Counted from the stretch's first letter, positions 42,747 to 51,833 are shown. The stretch is 64,000 nt of DNA from Pedobacter roseus (GCF_014395225.1 NZ_CP060723.1:5952001-6016000); one strand, 5' to 3'. Made by a program: numbers and translations. Notes: generated by a model from the letters alone, not told the origin.

Positions 42747-43700
42747 ATGAAGTTTAAACTGGGAGATTTTGTGCGTTTTGTTGATGAAAAACGTGAAGGT
42801 TATGTAACCAAAATTATCGATGCGCAAACTTTAGGCGTTACCGATGAAGATGGTTTTGAAATTCCTGTTGCGGTAAGTAATCTAACTTCTGTACACGGTC
42901 ATGGTGTGGTTGCCAAAGAATTGGATGCGCCAAAACCCATCCAGGTAAATATCCCCAGCATTAGTAAAATTGAAAACGGCATTTATGTTGCCGTTGCTAC
43001 CGATGATAAAGCGGGTAATGTGGTGCATTTTCACCTGCAAAACCACTCTTCAAATATATTATTGGTGAGTTTAACTACCGAGCGTAAAGAAAAATATGCC
43101 GGTGCTTTTCATGGCGTAATCGAAGCTTATGCTTCAACTTTGGTTTATTCTGCTTCATTGGCTGATTTAGATCTTTGGCCGGAATTTAACTTTCAGGTTT
43201 TGGTATTTAGCAAAGCTGATGTTAAACCGATTGATCCATTGGTGATCCGTAAGAAATTTAGGGCAAAAGATTTTAGTTCCGAACAAAAAGAATTACCACA
43301 ATTAAGAAATAAAGGTTGGTTTATCCGCCTGGACGACCTTGTTCCGGTAAGTATCGACCCGCAAAAATTAAAAGAGAGTTTTTTCAAATCTGCTGAAGAG
43401 AAACGGACAGTTGAGGCACCGCAAAAAGAAATCGATCTGCACATCGAGAAACTGAGAGATGATCATCATTTTTTAGAGGCGGATGAAATGTTGCAGATCC
43501 AGATCAATCATTTTCAAACGGCTATGGATGCTGCGGTGGTGCATCATTTCGATAAAATTGTTTTTATCCATGGATCAGGTAATGGTACATTGAGGGATAA
43601 AATCCATAAACTGATCAGTAAAAATCCGCATGTAAAAACTTATATGGATGCGCGGAAAGAAAAATTTGGCTATGGTGCTACAGAAGTGGTTTTCAAATAA
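42747..43700 (+). CDS. DUF2027 and Smr domain protein
   Basis: A 317-residue protein characteristic of Bacteroidota. The N-terminus (KLGDFVRFVDEKREGYVTKI) is a small SH3-like barrel, the middle is DUF2027, and the C-terminal 90 residues are an Smr (MutS2-type) domain with EIDLHIEKL (the DLH motif), FIHGSGNGTLRDKI (the HGxG motif) and YGATEVVF. Smr domains bind and cut nucleic acid, for example nicking DNA in MutS2 or mRNA on stalled ribosomes. The role of the whole protein is unknown. It follows rsgA on the same strand. Confidence 0.92.
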   Translation: MKFKLGDFVRFVDEKREGYVTKIIDAQTLGVTDEDGFEIPVAVSNLTSVHGHGVVAKELDAPKPIQVNIPSISKIENGIYVAVATDDKAGNVVHFHLQNHSSNILLVSLTTERKEKYAGAFHGVIEAYASTLVYSASLADLDLWPEFNFQVLVFSKADVKPIDPLVIRKKFRAKDFSSEQKELPQLRNKGWFIRLDDLVPVSIDPQKLKESFFKSAEEKRTVEAPQKEIDLHIEKLRDDHHFLEADEMLQIQINHFQTAMDAAVVHHFDKIVFIHGSGNGTLRDKIHKLISKNPHVKTYMDARKEKFGYGATEVVFK

Positions 43701-43757
43701 AATATCATCCTGAGGCTGTCGGGAGATCATCAGTTAATTTACCTTATTTAATCATTT

Positions 43758-43960
43758 GGGCGTTCCCCAATCCCGTGAAGAACGGGAAAAGGGTCGGGCT
43801 TTTCAGGGCTCCGCTTCGCTGCGGTACCGATGAAAAATCGGTACTGAACCCTTCCAATCCCTAACGCAAAACCCAGCGTTGTAAAAATGTTAGGGGAATA
43901 TGCTGCTATATTACAGACTTCAAAACAGGTTGTCATCCTTAGCCTGTAGAAGGACTCAGC
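43758..43960. repeat. GGGCGTTCCCC...CCCTAACGC dispersed element and TCATCCTTAGCC-type sequence
   Basis: 43758-43877 starts GGGCGTTCCCC and continues through GGGTCGGGCTTTTCAGGGCTCCGCTTCGCTGCGG and a GTACCGAT-GAAAA-ATCGGTAC hairpin to CCCTTCCAATCCCTAACGC. 43933-43960 holds GTCATCCTTAGCCTGTAGAAGGA. These are high-GC, low-coding, hairpin-rich sequences typical of dispersed intergenic repeats in this phylum. The 335-base gap 43701-44035 contains nothing else I can support. Confidence 0.7.
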
Positions 43961-44035
43961 GATAATCTTCTAAAATCTGCGGGATAAATTTCCCGCCATG
44001 GTTCGTGTGCTCACGGACCATTTGTTTGCAAAAAC

Positions 44036-44728
44036 CTAAAACCCAAACTCCAGCACCACTACAATCGCGTTATTGCTCAAAGCTTCCAGTTCTACCTGCT
44101 CAATGTCCCAAAGTGCTAAACCATCTCTTGCATGCATTAAGCGGCCTTCAATTTCGAAAGCGCCATCTACAATAAAAGTATAAAACTGATGGTTTGGGTT
44201 TTGCATTTTATAAATCACTTCTTCGCGGGCGGCAAAAATACCTGCACTTAATTTAAAAGGTAATTTAGGGTTAGAAATGATTTCGACCAGCTGGTTTTGG
44301 TTTTTCTCAAAATCGAAATTAAAAAGCATTTCACTCGCCCGCATTAAAAACATATCCGTTTTAATCCCAAACTGAATGTAGTTGATCACATCATTCTGGT
44401 AAGGATTGCTGATTTCCAGTACTTCGCCCTTACCCATATTCAACACCTGTACCTGTCCGGTTTCTAAAGCAAATTCTTTCCCGTTGGCAACAATATCAAT
44501 TCCTCCGGTAATGGGCATTAATATCTGGAGCGAATCTTCCTTACAAAGAAAAAAAGTAATTTTTCCACCTGCAATCGATTCATCATTGCATAAAAATAAA
44601 TCGCCAAAAGGTTCTTTATGTTCGTTGTAATATTTCTCAAAATTAAAAGTGCTGTATCTTCTTAATACCGACGTTTCAGTTAATCCGCGTTGATCGGCCA
44701 AAAATATTTTTCCAGGAGTGAGTTCCAT
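44036..44728 (-). CDS. Bicupin protein, probably pirin/YhaK-related, without the pirin metal motif
   Basis: A 230-residue two-cupin protein. Strand patterns such as LQILMPITGGIDIVANGKEF and HQFYTFIVDGAFEIEGRLMHARDGLALW are cupin-like, and the ending VELEALSNNAIVVVLEF matches YhaK/pirin C-termini. The pirin HPHRGFET motif is missing, so no obvious metal site is present in the first cupin. It is a stand-alone candidate sensor or enzyme of unknown substrate. Its start is three bases after the stop of the preceding 168-residue gene, so they form an operon. Confidence 0.75.
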   Translation of the reverse strand: MELTPGKIFLADQRGLTETSVLRRYSTFNFEKYYNEHKEPFGDLFLCNDESIAGGKITFFLCKEDSLQILMPITGGIDIVANGKEFALETGQVQVLNMGKGEVLEISNPYQNDVINYIQFGIKTDMFLMRASEMLFNFDFEKNQNQLVEIISNPKLPFKLSAGIFAAREEVIYKMQNPNHQFYTFIVDGAFEIEGRLMHARDGLALWDIEQVELEALSNNAIVVVLEFGF

Positions 44729-44731
44729 CTC

Positions 44732-45238
44732 TTAATCAATGTCTTTTATAGAATGAATGCTTACAAACTGCTGTAACTGAAAAAGATTGGTGAAAATTTC
44801 ATCTTCATCTGTTTCTTTAAACTGCGATACCAATAACATATTGTCAATCGTATCGTGCCAAATCAACGGTTTTGAAAAGAAATTGATCGCCACTTTATGT
44901 TTCTCATGATCATTAATATCAGAATTAATAATTTCGAACTTAAAATTTTCAAAAGTCAAAAAACGCCTGCCTAAGTTATCCAGTACGTCAGGTATAATTC
45001 CATTTAACTGTCTCAAATATCCCGTAATGGCTGCACTAACCAAAAAATGTAGTTTATCAGCTTCCGGAACATTTACCAGCATTTCGGCAAAAGTACTAAA
45101 CCGTTGTTCCTGATTATAGAATTGAGCCTGCATTTTAAACTCTGCAAAACTATCTTCATACACAAACTTATCCCATGGGTTGGTATTGCCTGCATCAATT
45201 ATTTTTCGATAGCACAGCGTAATCACTTTTTTCGACAT
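44732..45238 (-). CDS. Conserved protein of unknown function
   Basis: A 168-residue soluble protein without signal peptide or recognised motif. Predicted mixed alpha/beta; notable segments are LCYRKIIDAGNTNPWDKFVYEDSFAEF and the acidic C-terminus. Its stop lies three bases before the bicupin start, so they are translationally linked and probably act together. The ATG at 45238 is clear. No other evidence. Confidence 0.75.
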   Translation of the reverse strand: MSKKVITLCYRKIIDAGNTNPWDKFVYEDSFAEFKMQAQFYNQEQRFSTFAEMLVNVPEADKLHFLVSAAITGYLRQLNGIIPDVLDNLGRRFLTFENFKFEIINSDINDHEKHKVAINFFSKPLIWHDTIDNMLLVSQFKETDEDEIFTNLFQLQQFVSIHSIKDID

Positions 45239-45249
45239 GGCATAAAATT

Positions 45250-45279
45250 AAAAAAGACGCTAAGAAATCCTAGCGCCTT
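45250..45279 (-). terminator. Terminator of the intradiol dioxygenase gene
   Basis: GACGCTA (45256-45262) pairs with TAGCGCC (45271-45277) with one G-T pair. The minus strand runs on into a T tract just downstream of the stop at 45309. Confidence 0.7.
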
Positions 45280-45308
45280 CATAAAAATAAAACAATTATA
45301 AGGATATA

Positions 45309-46040
45309 CTATGCTTTAACATTCACTTTAAAGGTAAGGTCGAAACCAGCTGCCAATGTTCCGCTTACCGTTGCAATTTCTAACCCTGTTTTATCATCAC
45401 TAAAAACATTATCGGCATTATTATAGGTATAGCCCGTCATACCTTTGGTATAACCGTTTACCAGGGCCAAAGATGTTCCCGCACCTTCAGGGAAAGCAAT
45501 CTGCGTAACCATTAGTGATGTGCCTGCAGCATTGTAAACATGTACATGGATGTGGGTTGCCCGCCCACTGTACCAGCCCGGAAAGATGGAAGTAAAAGTA
45601 ACCAGTCCGTTCGCATCGGTGGTTTGGCGACCGCGTAAAAAATGTACCGATTGATAATTGGTACTCTGCATACCACTGCCACCGTATTCAGAATAATTGC
45701 CTTCTGCATCACAATGCCAGATGTCTACTATCGCTCCAGCCAAACCTGCACAACTGTTATTCAGGTTGCCGATGGTGATTTTTGCAGTTAATTTGTAACC
45801 TGTACGTCCATCGGTAATATCGCTGCGTACGTACGATGCCGGTACTTTTGTTGGAAAAGGTCCTTCGGTTTCTGTTGGGGCTACCGTACAGGTTCCGTTA
45901 GTGCTCGTTGTTGTTCCGGCAGTACCCGATCCTGACGTATCCGATCCATCGGTGATGCTGCTTTTTTTGCAGGCCTCAATAATCACCGGAGTTGAGATGG
46001 CTCCGATCATTAAGCTTCTGATGAAATTTTTTCTTTCCAT
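45309..46040 (-). CDS. Exported intradiol ring-cleavage dioxygenase-like protein
   Basis: A 243-residue protein. The N-terminus (ERKNFIRSLMIGAISTPVIIEACKKSS) is a signal sequence ending in a possible lipobox at C24, then a Ser/Gly/Thr-rich linker (25-50). The catalytic beta-sandwich keeps the iron ligands of protocatechuate 3,4-dioxygenase-type enzymes: Y116 (EGNY), Y157 (PGWY), H163 and H165 (THIHVHV), with R160 near. TETEGPFP is the family opening. The true substrate is unknown; exported members may act on surface phenolics or plant material. I start at the ATG at 46040. No ring-degradation pathway genes are nearby. Confidence 0.9.
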   Translation of the reverse strand: MERKNFIRSLMIGAISTPVIIEACKKSSITDGSDTSGSGTAGTTTSTNGTCTVAPTETEGPFPTKVPASYVRSDITDGRTGYKLTAKITIGNLNNSCAGLAGAIVDIWHCDAEGNYSEYGGSGMQSTNYQSVHFLRGRQTTDANGLVTFTSIFPGWYSGRATHIHVHVYNAAGTSLMVTQIAFPEGAGTSLALVNGYTKGMTGYTYNNADNVFSDDKTGLEIATVSGTLAAGFDLTFKVNVKA

Positions 46041-46146
46041 AGTCAATGCGTTTTGTTTCGTTGAATTAAAATTGCATGAAAAAGGATTAATTGTAATAAA
46101 TGTATCGACAAACATGTAGTTTGAAACGTTAAAGGTTTCGAAAAAT

Positions 46147-46175
46147 CGTCATTTCGACGGTAGTGGAGAAATCTG
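46147..46175. repeat. Half element CGTCATTTCGACGGTAGTGGAGAAATCTG
   Basis: Only the left arm of the CGTCATTTCGA family is present; the tandem 21-bp array begins 24 bases later, where the right arm would be expected. Confidence 0.75.
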
Positions 46176-46198
46176 TTAAGCAGAATGTATATTACGGG

Positions 46199-46554
46199 TG
46201 TAATAATATAGAATGCACATGCAATAATATAAAATGCACAAGCGATAATATAAAAAGCACAAGCAATAATATAAAAAGCACATGCAATAATATAGAATGC
46301 ACAAGCGATAATATAAAAAGCACATGCAATAATATAAAATGCACAAGCGATAATATAAAAAGCACATGCAATAATATAGAATGCACAAGCGATAATATAA
46401 AAAGCACATGCAATAATATAGAATGAGCAAGCGATAATATAAAAAGCACATGCAATAATATAGAATGAGCAAGCGATAATATAAAAAGCACATGCAATAA
46501 TATAGAATGAACAAGCAACAATATAAAATGCAGATGCAACATTATAAAACACGA
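46199..46554. repeat. 21-bp minisatellite, about 17 units in alternating A/B order
   Basis: Units of exactly 21 bases follow each other from 46199. Two forms alternate: A, TGCAATAATATAGAATGCACA-like, and B, AGCGATAATATAAAAAGCACA-like. From unit 5 to unit 15 the order is strictly A-B, so the array probably grew by 42-bp duplications. Because 21 is a multiple of three and the units lack stops on the minus strand, all three minus frames stay open and would encode heptads such as FYIIACA, but nothing shows that this is translated. It occupies most of the gap 46041-46664. The remaining bases show no gene. Confidence 0.95.
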
Positions 46555-46647
46555 TGGCAATAATATAATTTAGAATGAATAAGTGACTGAAAAAATTGAG
46601 GTATGCTTTTTGCTAAGCTGTAATTTCTTTTTATAAAAGATTAAAAC

Positions 46648-46655
46648 TAGCTTTG
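46648..46655 (+). promoter_or_regulatory. -7 element TAGCTTTG before the small secreted protein
   Basis: Matches TAnnTTTG 10-17 bases before the ATG at 46665; the -33 region is unclear. Confidence 0.4.
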
Positions 46656-46664
46656 CCGCTATTA

Positions 46665-46964
46665 ATGAAACACCTGGTTACCATATCGCTTGTATTTTTT
46701 AGCTTAACACATTTGGCAAAAGCCGAACGTGTTGAAGGGCTAAGGATATTAAACGAATATTGTAACGAGCACAATATCAGTATTAACGCCACTGGTAAAG
46801 CTTCGGTTCAACTTAACGAAGACCGTAATCCTTATCTGTTATCATACACCAGGCTTGCTTTAATTGGGACTCAGGCTCAATTAAAAGTTGCAAAATATGT
46901 AAGTGTCAATCAAGTAATTTCTGATTTAACGATCAGGAAAAAACCGAAAAACAACAGCCCCTAA
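46665..46964 (+). CDS. Small secreted protein of unknown function
   Basis: A 99-residue protein from the ATG at 46665 (an upstream TTG is less likely). It has a clear signal peptide (1-19, ending AKA) and a mature part of about 80 residues with EGLRILNEYCNEHNISINATGKASVQL and a basic C-terminus. Family unknown. It lies 139 bases before secA on the same strand, but the secA gene has its own AT-rich leader. Confidence 0.7.
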   Translation: MKHLVTISLVFFSLTHLAKAERVEGLRILNEYCNEHNISINATGKASVQLNEDRNPYLLSYTRLALIGTQAQLKVAKYVSVNQVISDLTIRKKPKNNSP

Positions 46965-47103
46965 TTCTCTTTTCTTAAAAACCTTTTATAAGGTTTTGTT
47001 CCCCATTTATACGAGCAACTGCCAAACTGACTTAATAAAGACAATGGCTTAGTTGTTGTAACACTCCATTTTTTTAATAATAAATACGATTTAAAATATT
47101 ATA

Positions 47104-50100
47104 ATGTTAGGATTTTTAGCGAAGGTTTTCGGAAGTAAATCAGAAAGAGATATAAAGGCTATTCAGCCATTGGTTGTTAAAATTAACGAACACTACAGTA
47201 AATTGTCTGCGTTAAGCAATGATGAGTTACGTGGTAAAACTATAGAATTTAAAGAGAAGATTTTTGCTTTCTTAACTGAGATTGATGGAAAAATTGCAGC
47301 TTTAAAAGCTGACGCAGAAAGTGAAAGTTTAGATCTTCACGAAAAAACAGCCATTTACGATCAGGTTGATGCCTTAGGTAAAGACCGCGATGCAGAACTG
47401 GAAAAAGTACTTTTGGAAATCCTTCCGGAGGCATTTGCTGTAATTAAAGAAACTTCACGTCGTTTAAGTGAAAACGATTATTTAGAGGTTACCGCAACCC
47501 AGTTTGATAGAGATTACGCAGCGCGCAGAAATAACGTAAAAATTATTGGCGATAAAGCACAATGGGCCAATAAATGGGATGCTGCCGGAACGGAAGTAGC
47601 CTGGAACATGGTACATTACGATGTACAGTTAATTGGTGGTATTGTATTACACAGCGGTAAAATTGCTGAGATGGCTACTGGTGAGGGTAAAACCCTGGTA
47701 AGTACTTTACCAGCTTATTTAAATGCACTGGCCGGACAAGGTGTACACATTGTAACGGTGAATGACTACCTGGCCCGTCGTGATAGTGAGTGGAATGGTC
47801 CTTTATTCGAATTCCACGGTTTAAGTGTTGATTGTATTGATAAACATGAGCCAAACTCTGAAGAAAGAAGAAAAGCTTATGCCGCAGATATTACTTACGG
47901 AACCAATAACGAGTTCGGTTTTGATTACCTGCGTGACAATATGTCGCAAACGCCAGACCAACTGGTACAGCGCAAGCTGCACTTTGCGATGGTGGATGAG
48001 GTCGATTCAGTTTTGATTGATGATGCCCGTACCCCTTTAATTATTTCTGGTCCGATTCCACGCGGTGATGAACACGAGTTTTATGAGTTGAAACCACGCA
48101 TTGAGCGTTTGGTTAATGCACAAAAAGCTTATGTAACCCAGGCATTAAACGAGGCTAAAAAATTAATCAACGCCGGTAATAGCGGAACTGAAGAAGGCGA
48201 AGGTGGTTTGGCACTATTACGTGCTTACCGTGGTTTGCCAAAAAATAAAGCTTTAATTAAGTTTTTAAGTGAAAGTGGCGTTCGTGGTTTGTTATTAAAA
48301 ACCGAAAACCACTATATGGCAGATCAATCTAAGAATATGCCTAAGGTAGATTCTGAATTGTTTTTCTATATCGATGAGAAAAATAACCAGGTTGAATTAA
48401 CCGAAAAAGGTATCGAACTGATTACCCAATCGGGCGAAGATCCACATTTCTTCGTATTGCCTGATGTAGGTACTGAAGTTGCCGAATTAGAAAAATCTGA
48501 CCTGCCTTTAGAAGAAAAAGTGGTTCAGAAAGATGCTTTGATGCGCGATTATTCGGTAAAAGCAGAACGTATCCACTCGGTAAACCAATTATTAAAAGCT
48601 TATACCTTGTTTGAAATTGATGTAGAGTACATCATCGACGAAGGAAAAATCAAAATTGTTGATGAGCAAACCGGTCGTATTATGGATGGCCGCCGTTACT
48701 CTGATGGTTTACACCAGGCAATTGAAGCAAAAGAAAATGTAAAGGTTGAGGATGCTACGCAGACTTATGCAACAGTAACCCTGCAAAATTACTTCCGTAT
48801 GTACCACAAGCTTTGTGGTATGACGGGTACTGCAACAACAGAAGCAGGCGAGTTTTGGTCGATCTATAAATTAGATGTGGTAGAAATTCCCACCAACAGA
48901 AATATCTCCAGAAATGATGAGCAGGATTACGTTTACCGTACCGTTCGTGAGAAATATAATGCTGTTGCTTCAGAAATACAATTCCTTGTTTTCCCATATT
49001 CTCATTACGAAACAGAATATGAATTGGATAAAGAAGGAAAGGTTAAGCAAAAAGATGGTAAGCCAGTTGTTAAATACGATCAAATAGGCAGGGCCGTACC
49101 TAAATTAGATGCTAAAGGCGCGTTAATTCCTGCGGTTAACCCTCAAACAGGACAATTGGAGCCAAAAGCTGGTCGTCCGGTATTGGTGGGTACAACCTCT
49201 GTAGAGATTTCGGAATTATTAAGCCGTATGCTTAAACTCCGTGGCATCAAACACAACGTATTAAACGCTAAAATGCACCAGAAAGAGGCCGATATCGTTG
49301 CCGAAGCTGGTCAGGCCGGAACCGTAACCATTGCAACCAACATGGCTGGTCGTGGTACCGATATTAAATTGGGCGCAGGTGTTAAAGAAGCTGGAGGTTT
49401 AGCCATTGTAGGTACCGAGCGTCACGAATCCCGTCGTGTTGACAGGCAGTTACGTGGTCGTGCAGGTCGTCAGGGTGATCCAGGTTCATCTCAATTCTTC
49501 GTTTCCTTAGAAGATAACTTAATGCGTTTATTTGGTTCAGAGCGTATCTCTGGTATCATGGTACGTATGGGAATCGAAGATGGTGAAGTGATCCAACACT
49601 CTATGATTACCAAATCAATCGAGCGTGCACAGAAAAAAGTAGAAGAAAACAACTTTGGTATCCGTAAACGTTTATTGGAGTACGATGATGTGATGAACTC
49701 ACAACGTACGGTAATTTATGCTAAACGTAAAAACGCTTTATTTGGCGAACGTTTAGATGTGGATATGAACAATATGGTTTTCGATGTTGCCGAAGATATT
49801 GTAAGCGAATATAAACAAGAAGGAAATTTCGATGGCTTTAAACTAGAGGTGATCAAAAACTTCTCTTTAGATACTGCCATTACCGAAAAAGAATTTACTT
49901 CAACCAGCATCCCTCAGTTAACAGAAAGGTTGTTTGAAGAGGCTGAAGCATTTTACGCACGTAAATCAGAAGCCATTATCCAGCAATCATTACCTGTTTT
50001 AACCCAGGTTTACGAGGAGCGCGGAGAGCATATTGAGCAGATTGTAGTGCCTTTTACCGATGGTATCCGTGGTATCCAGGTAGCCGTTGATTTAAAGAAA

Positions 50101-50580
50101 GCAATTGATAATAAAGGAAAAGAAGTGGTTCGTTCATTCGAAAAAACCATTGTTTTAGCCTTGATCGATGATAGCTGGAAAGAGCATTTACGCGAAATGG
50201 ATGATTTGAAGCAATCGGTACAAAATGCGGTTTACGAGCAGAAAGATCCATTGGTAATTTATAAAATGGAAGCATTTAACTTGTTTAAAAACATGCTTAA
50301 TGCGGTAAATAAAGAAGTAGTAAGTTTCTTATACAAAGGCGGTATTCCGGTACAGCAAGAACCAGATCAGGTGAGAGAAGCACCAGCTCCGGTAAAACAA
50401 CCGAAGTTGCAAATTACTAAACAGGAGTTTGGCAGAGAAGAACCAGGCATTGAGTTTGGTGATACCCGTGAAGCCGTTCCACAACAGCCAATCCGTAAAG
50501 AAGCAACAGTTGGCAGAAACGAACCTTGCCCATGTGGTAGCGGTAAAAAATACAAAAACTGCCACGGTGCTAATTTATAA
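47104..50580 (+). CDS. secA: Preprotein translocase ATPase SecA
   Basis: A 1,158-residue SecA, the motor of the Sec export channel. Walker A is MATGEGKT (190-197), DEAD-like VDEVDS (297-302), then TNMAGRGTDI and QLRGRAGRQGDPGSS of nucleotide-binding domain 2, and the C-terminal zinc finger CPCGSGKKYKNCH (1142-1154) that binds SecB or lipids. It is about 250 residues longer than E. coli SecA because of N-terminal and mid-domain insertions (for example about 330-410 and 640-690), usual for this phylum. The ATG at 47104 and a strong terminator make it monocistronic. Confidence 0.97.
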   Translation: MLGFLAKVFGSKSERDIKAIQPLVVKINEHYSKLSALSNDELRGKTIEFKEKIFAFLTEIDGKIAALKADAESESLDLHEKTAIYDQVDALGKDRDAELEKVLLEILPEAFAVIKETSRRLSENDYLEVTATQFDRDYAARRNNVKIIGDKAQWANKWDAAGTEVAWNMVHYDVQLIGGIVLHSGKIAEMATGEGKTLVSTLPAYLNALAGQGVHIVTVNDYLARRDSEWNGPLFEFHGLSVDCIDKHEPNSEERRKAYAADITYGTNNEFGFDYLRDNMSQTPDQLVQRKLHFAMVDEVDSVLIDDARTPLIISGPIPRGDEHEFYELKPRIERLVNAQKAYVTQALNEAKKLINAGNSGTEEGEGGLALLRAYRGLPKNKALIKFLSESGVRGLLLKTENHYMADQSKNMPKVDSELFFYIDEKNNQVELTEKGIELITQSGEDPHFFVLPDVGTEVAELEKSDLPLEEKVVQKDALMRDYSVKAERIHSVNQLLKAYTLFEIDVEYIIDEGKIKIVDEQTGRIMDGRRYSDGLHQAIEAKENVKVEDATQTYATVTLQNYFRMYHKLCGMTGTATTEAGEFWSIYKLDVVEIPTNRNISRNDEQDYVYRTVREKYNAVASEIQFLVFPYSHYETEYELDKEGKVKQKDGKPVVKYDQIGRAVPKLDAKGALIPAVNPQTGQLEPKAGRPVLVGTTSVEISELLSRMLKLRGIKHNVLNAKMHQKEADIVAEAGQAGTVTIATNMAGRGTDIKLGAGVKEAGGLAIVGTERHESRRVDRQLRGRAGRQGDPGSSQFFVSLEDNLMRLFGSERISGIMVRMGIEDGEVIQHSMITKSIERAQKKVEENNFGIRKRLLEYDDVMNSQRTVIYAKRKNALFGERLDVDMNNMVFDVAEDIVSEYKQEGNFDGFKLEVIKNFSLDTAITEKEFTSTSIPQLTERLFEEAEAFYARKSEAIIQQSLPVLTQVYEERGEHIEQIVVPFTDGIRGIQVAVDLKKAIDNKGKEVVRSFEKTIVLALIDDSWKEHLREMDDLKQSVQNAVYEQKDPLVIYKMEAFNLFKNMLNAVNKEVVSFLYKGGIPVQQEPDQVREAPAPVKQPKLQITKQEFGREEPGIEFGDTREAVPQQPIRKEATVGRNEPCPCGSGKKYKNCHGANL

Positions 50581-50603
50581 TTAGAAAATATATAGCATAC
50601 CAG

Positions 50604-50633
50604 GCCCCGACAAAAAAATGTCGGGGCTTTTTT
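50604..50633 (+). terminator. Rho-independent terminator of secA
   Basis: GCCCCGACA (50604-50612) pairs perfectly with TGTCGGGGC (50619-50627), followed by a T run. Confidence 0.93.
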
Positions 50634-50861
50634 TATAACTAAATTTTTAATTTTCAAATTAACTCCTATATTTATTGACTTAGATTTTACAATCTCAATA
50701 GTGCCGGCAGTATATCCTGTTTAATATCCAACTAGATCAATTCGAAACTGGTAGGCAGTTTCTTGATGATCAATAAAAATGAAAAATGGAGTCCAGAAAC
50801 CATAAAAAACGGGGCGTAACCGAAAAGCCATAAGAGTAAGAACACACACAAACACACACAA

Positions 50862-51239
50862 ATGAAAAGAATTTTTAACATTGCCGCTGTTTCAGCGACA
50901 TTGCTGCTCTCGAGCTGCGCCACCATTTTTACGGGTACAAAACAAACCGTTCAAATCAATTCAAATCCTCCAGCCGCTGCTATCGAAGTAGATGGTGTTA
51001 AAGCCGGGGTAACACCTATGGCAGTTCCCTTAAAAAAAGGATTTACCGGACAGACCATCTCATTAAAACTTGATGGTTATGAAACCAAAACATTCCAGCC
51101 TCAAACTACCTTTAATGCTGTATCTGTGGTAAATCTATTATTCATTCCTGGTTTTATTGTTGATATTGCAACAGGTGCAATGATGAAATTCGACCCAGCT
51201 GTATACGAATTTACCTTAGAGCAAAAGAAAGCCAATTAA
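50862..51239 (+). CDS. PEGA-domain lipoprotein
   Basis: A 125-residue lipoprotein with the lipobox LSSC (C19). A PEGA-like domain follows: VQINSNPPAAAIEVDGVKAGVTPMAVPLKKG, in which NSNPPAAxIxVDGxxxGxTP is the motif, and a hydrophobic segment near the C-terminus (VVNLLFIPGFIVDIATG). Such proteins sit in the envelope and bind glycans or proteins; the role here is unknown. A (CA)n-like stretch (50841-50860) precedes the ATG and the gene ends with a strong terminator. Confidence 0.85.
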   Translation: MKRIFNIAAVSATLLLSSCATIFTGTKQTVQINSNPPAAAIEVDGVKAGVTPMAVPLKKGFTGQTISLKLDGYETKTFQPQTTFNAVSVVNLLFIPGFIVDIATGAMMKFDPAVYEFTLEQKKAN

Positions 51240-51265
51240 TTTAATTCTCTTAATGGAAATAATTC

Positions 51266-51303
51266 AAAAAGCCAGGTTTTGGAACGGAACCTGGCTTTTT
51301 TTT
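51266..51303 (+). terminator. Terminator of the PEGA lipoprotein gene
   Basis: AAAAAGCCAGGTT (51266-51278) pairs with AACCTGGCTTTTT (51288-51300), followed by more T residues. Confidence 0.92.
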
Positions 51304-51330
51304 GATCAAAAAGATCTAATAAAGCAAAGT

Positions 51331-51358
51331 CGTCATTTCGACCGTAGCGGAGAAATCT
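51331..51358. repeat. Half element CGTCATTTCGACCGTAGCGGAGAAATCT
   Basis: Left arm only of the CGTCATTTCGA family, just upstream of the antitoxin-like gene. Confidence 0.8.
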
Positions 51359-51450
51359 AATGAAGTATACTATTTTGTTTTGATAAAAGTAAGGTGAAGC
51401 AACAAAACGTATATTGTTGATATCAAGTTATATTTTTAGTATTTTTGAGT

Positions 51451-51663
51451 ATGAGAACTGTAACACTTGATATTTTAAACGATAAAGCATTAGATCTTTT
51501 AAAAGATTTAGAATTGCTTAAAGTTATTCGTTTGAGAAGAGATTCTAATACTCAGGATATCTCTGGTAACGATCTGATCTCAAAATATATGGGCTCGATG
51601 CAAAAACAGCCAATTTCGGAAGTTGATGAACAATTAAATAATATACGAAACGAGTGGGAATAA
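51451..51663 (+). CDS. Small antitoxin-like protein
   Basis: A 70-residue protein from the ATG at 51451. The N-terminal VTLDILNDKALDLLKDLELLKVIRLR and the acidic C-terminus VDEQLNNIRNEWE resemble small Bacteroidota antitoxins of type II systems: a short dimerisation part and a C-terminal helix that wraps the toxin. No toxin follows; instead a palindromic element lies 26 bases downstream, then another antitoxin-like remnant. It may be an orphan. Assignment is by pattern only. Confidence 0.6.
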   Translation: MRTVTLDILNDKALDLLKDLELLKVIRLRRDSNTQDISGNDLISKYMGSMQKQPISEVDEQLNNIRNEWE

Positions 51664-51689
51664 ATACTGACAATTTTTATATAAGTGGT

Positions 51690-51776
51690 CGTCATCTCGA
51701 CTGTAGCGTAGCGAAATGGAGAGATCTATCTCAAGGCAGATTTCTCGACTGCGTTGCACTCCGCTCGAAATGACGA
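51690..51776. repeat. CGTCATCTCGA...CTCGAAATGACGA palindromic element
   Basis: A complete element with two arms: CGTCATCTCGACTGTAGCG ... GGAGAGATCT and AGATTTCTCGACTGCG ... CTCGAAATGACGA. It is very close to 24901-24988. Confidence 0.9.
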
Positions 51777-51833
51777 TTCGGGGGAAAAGCTAATCATTAA
51801 ATATCTTTCAAATTAAAAGTCGTATTTTTAATT

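Noticed and set aside
46199..46554. Possible CRISPR array or origin iterons
   Set aside because: The units are contiguous 21-mers without spacers; no Rep or cas gene lies in the window, so I report a minisatellite.
46043..46560. Three minus-strand frames and one plus-strand frame across the 21-bp array
   Set aside because: All arise because the 21-bp unit has no stop on the minus strand; three overlapping candidates cannot all be real and none has a supported start, so I annotate a repeat.
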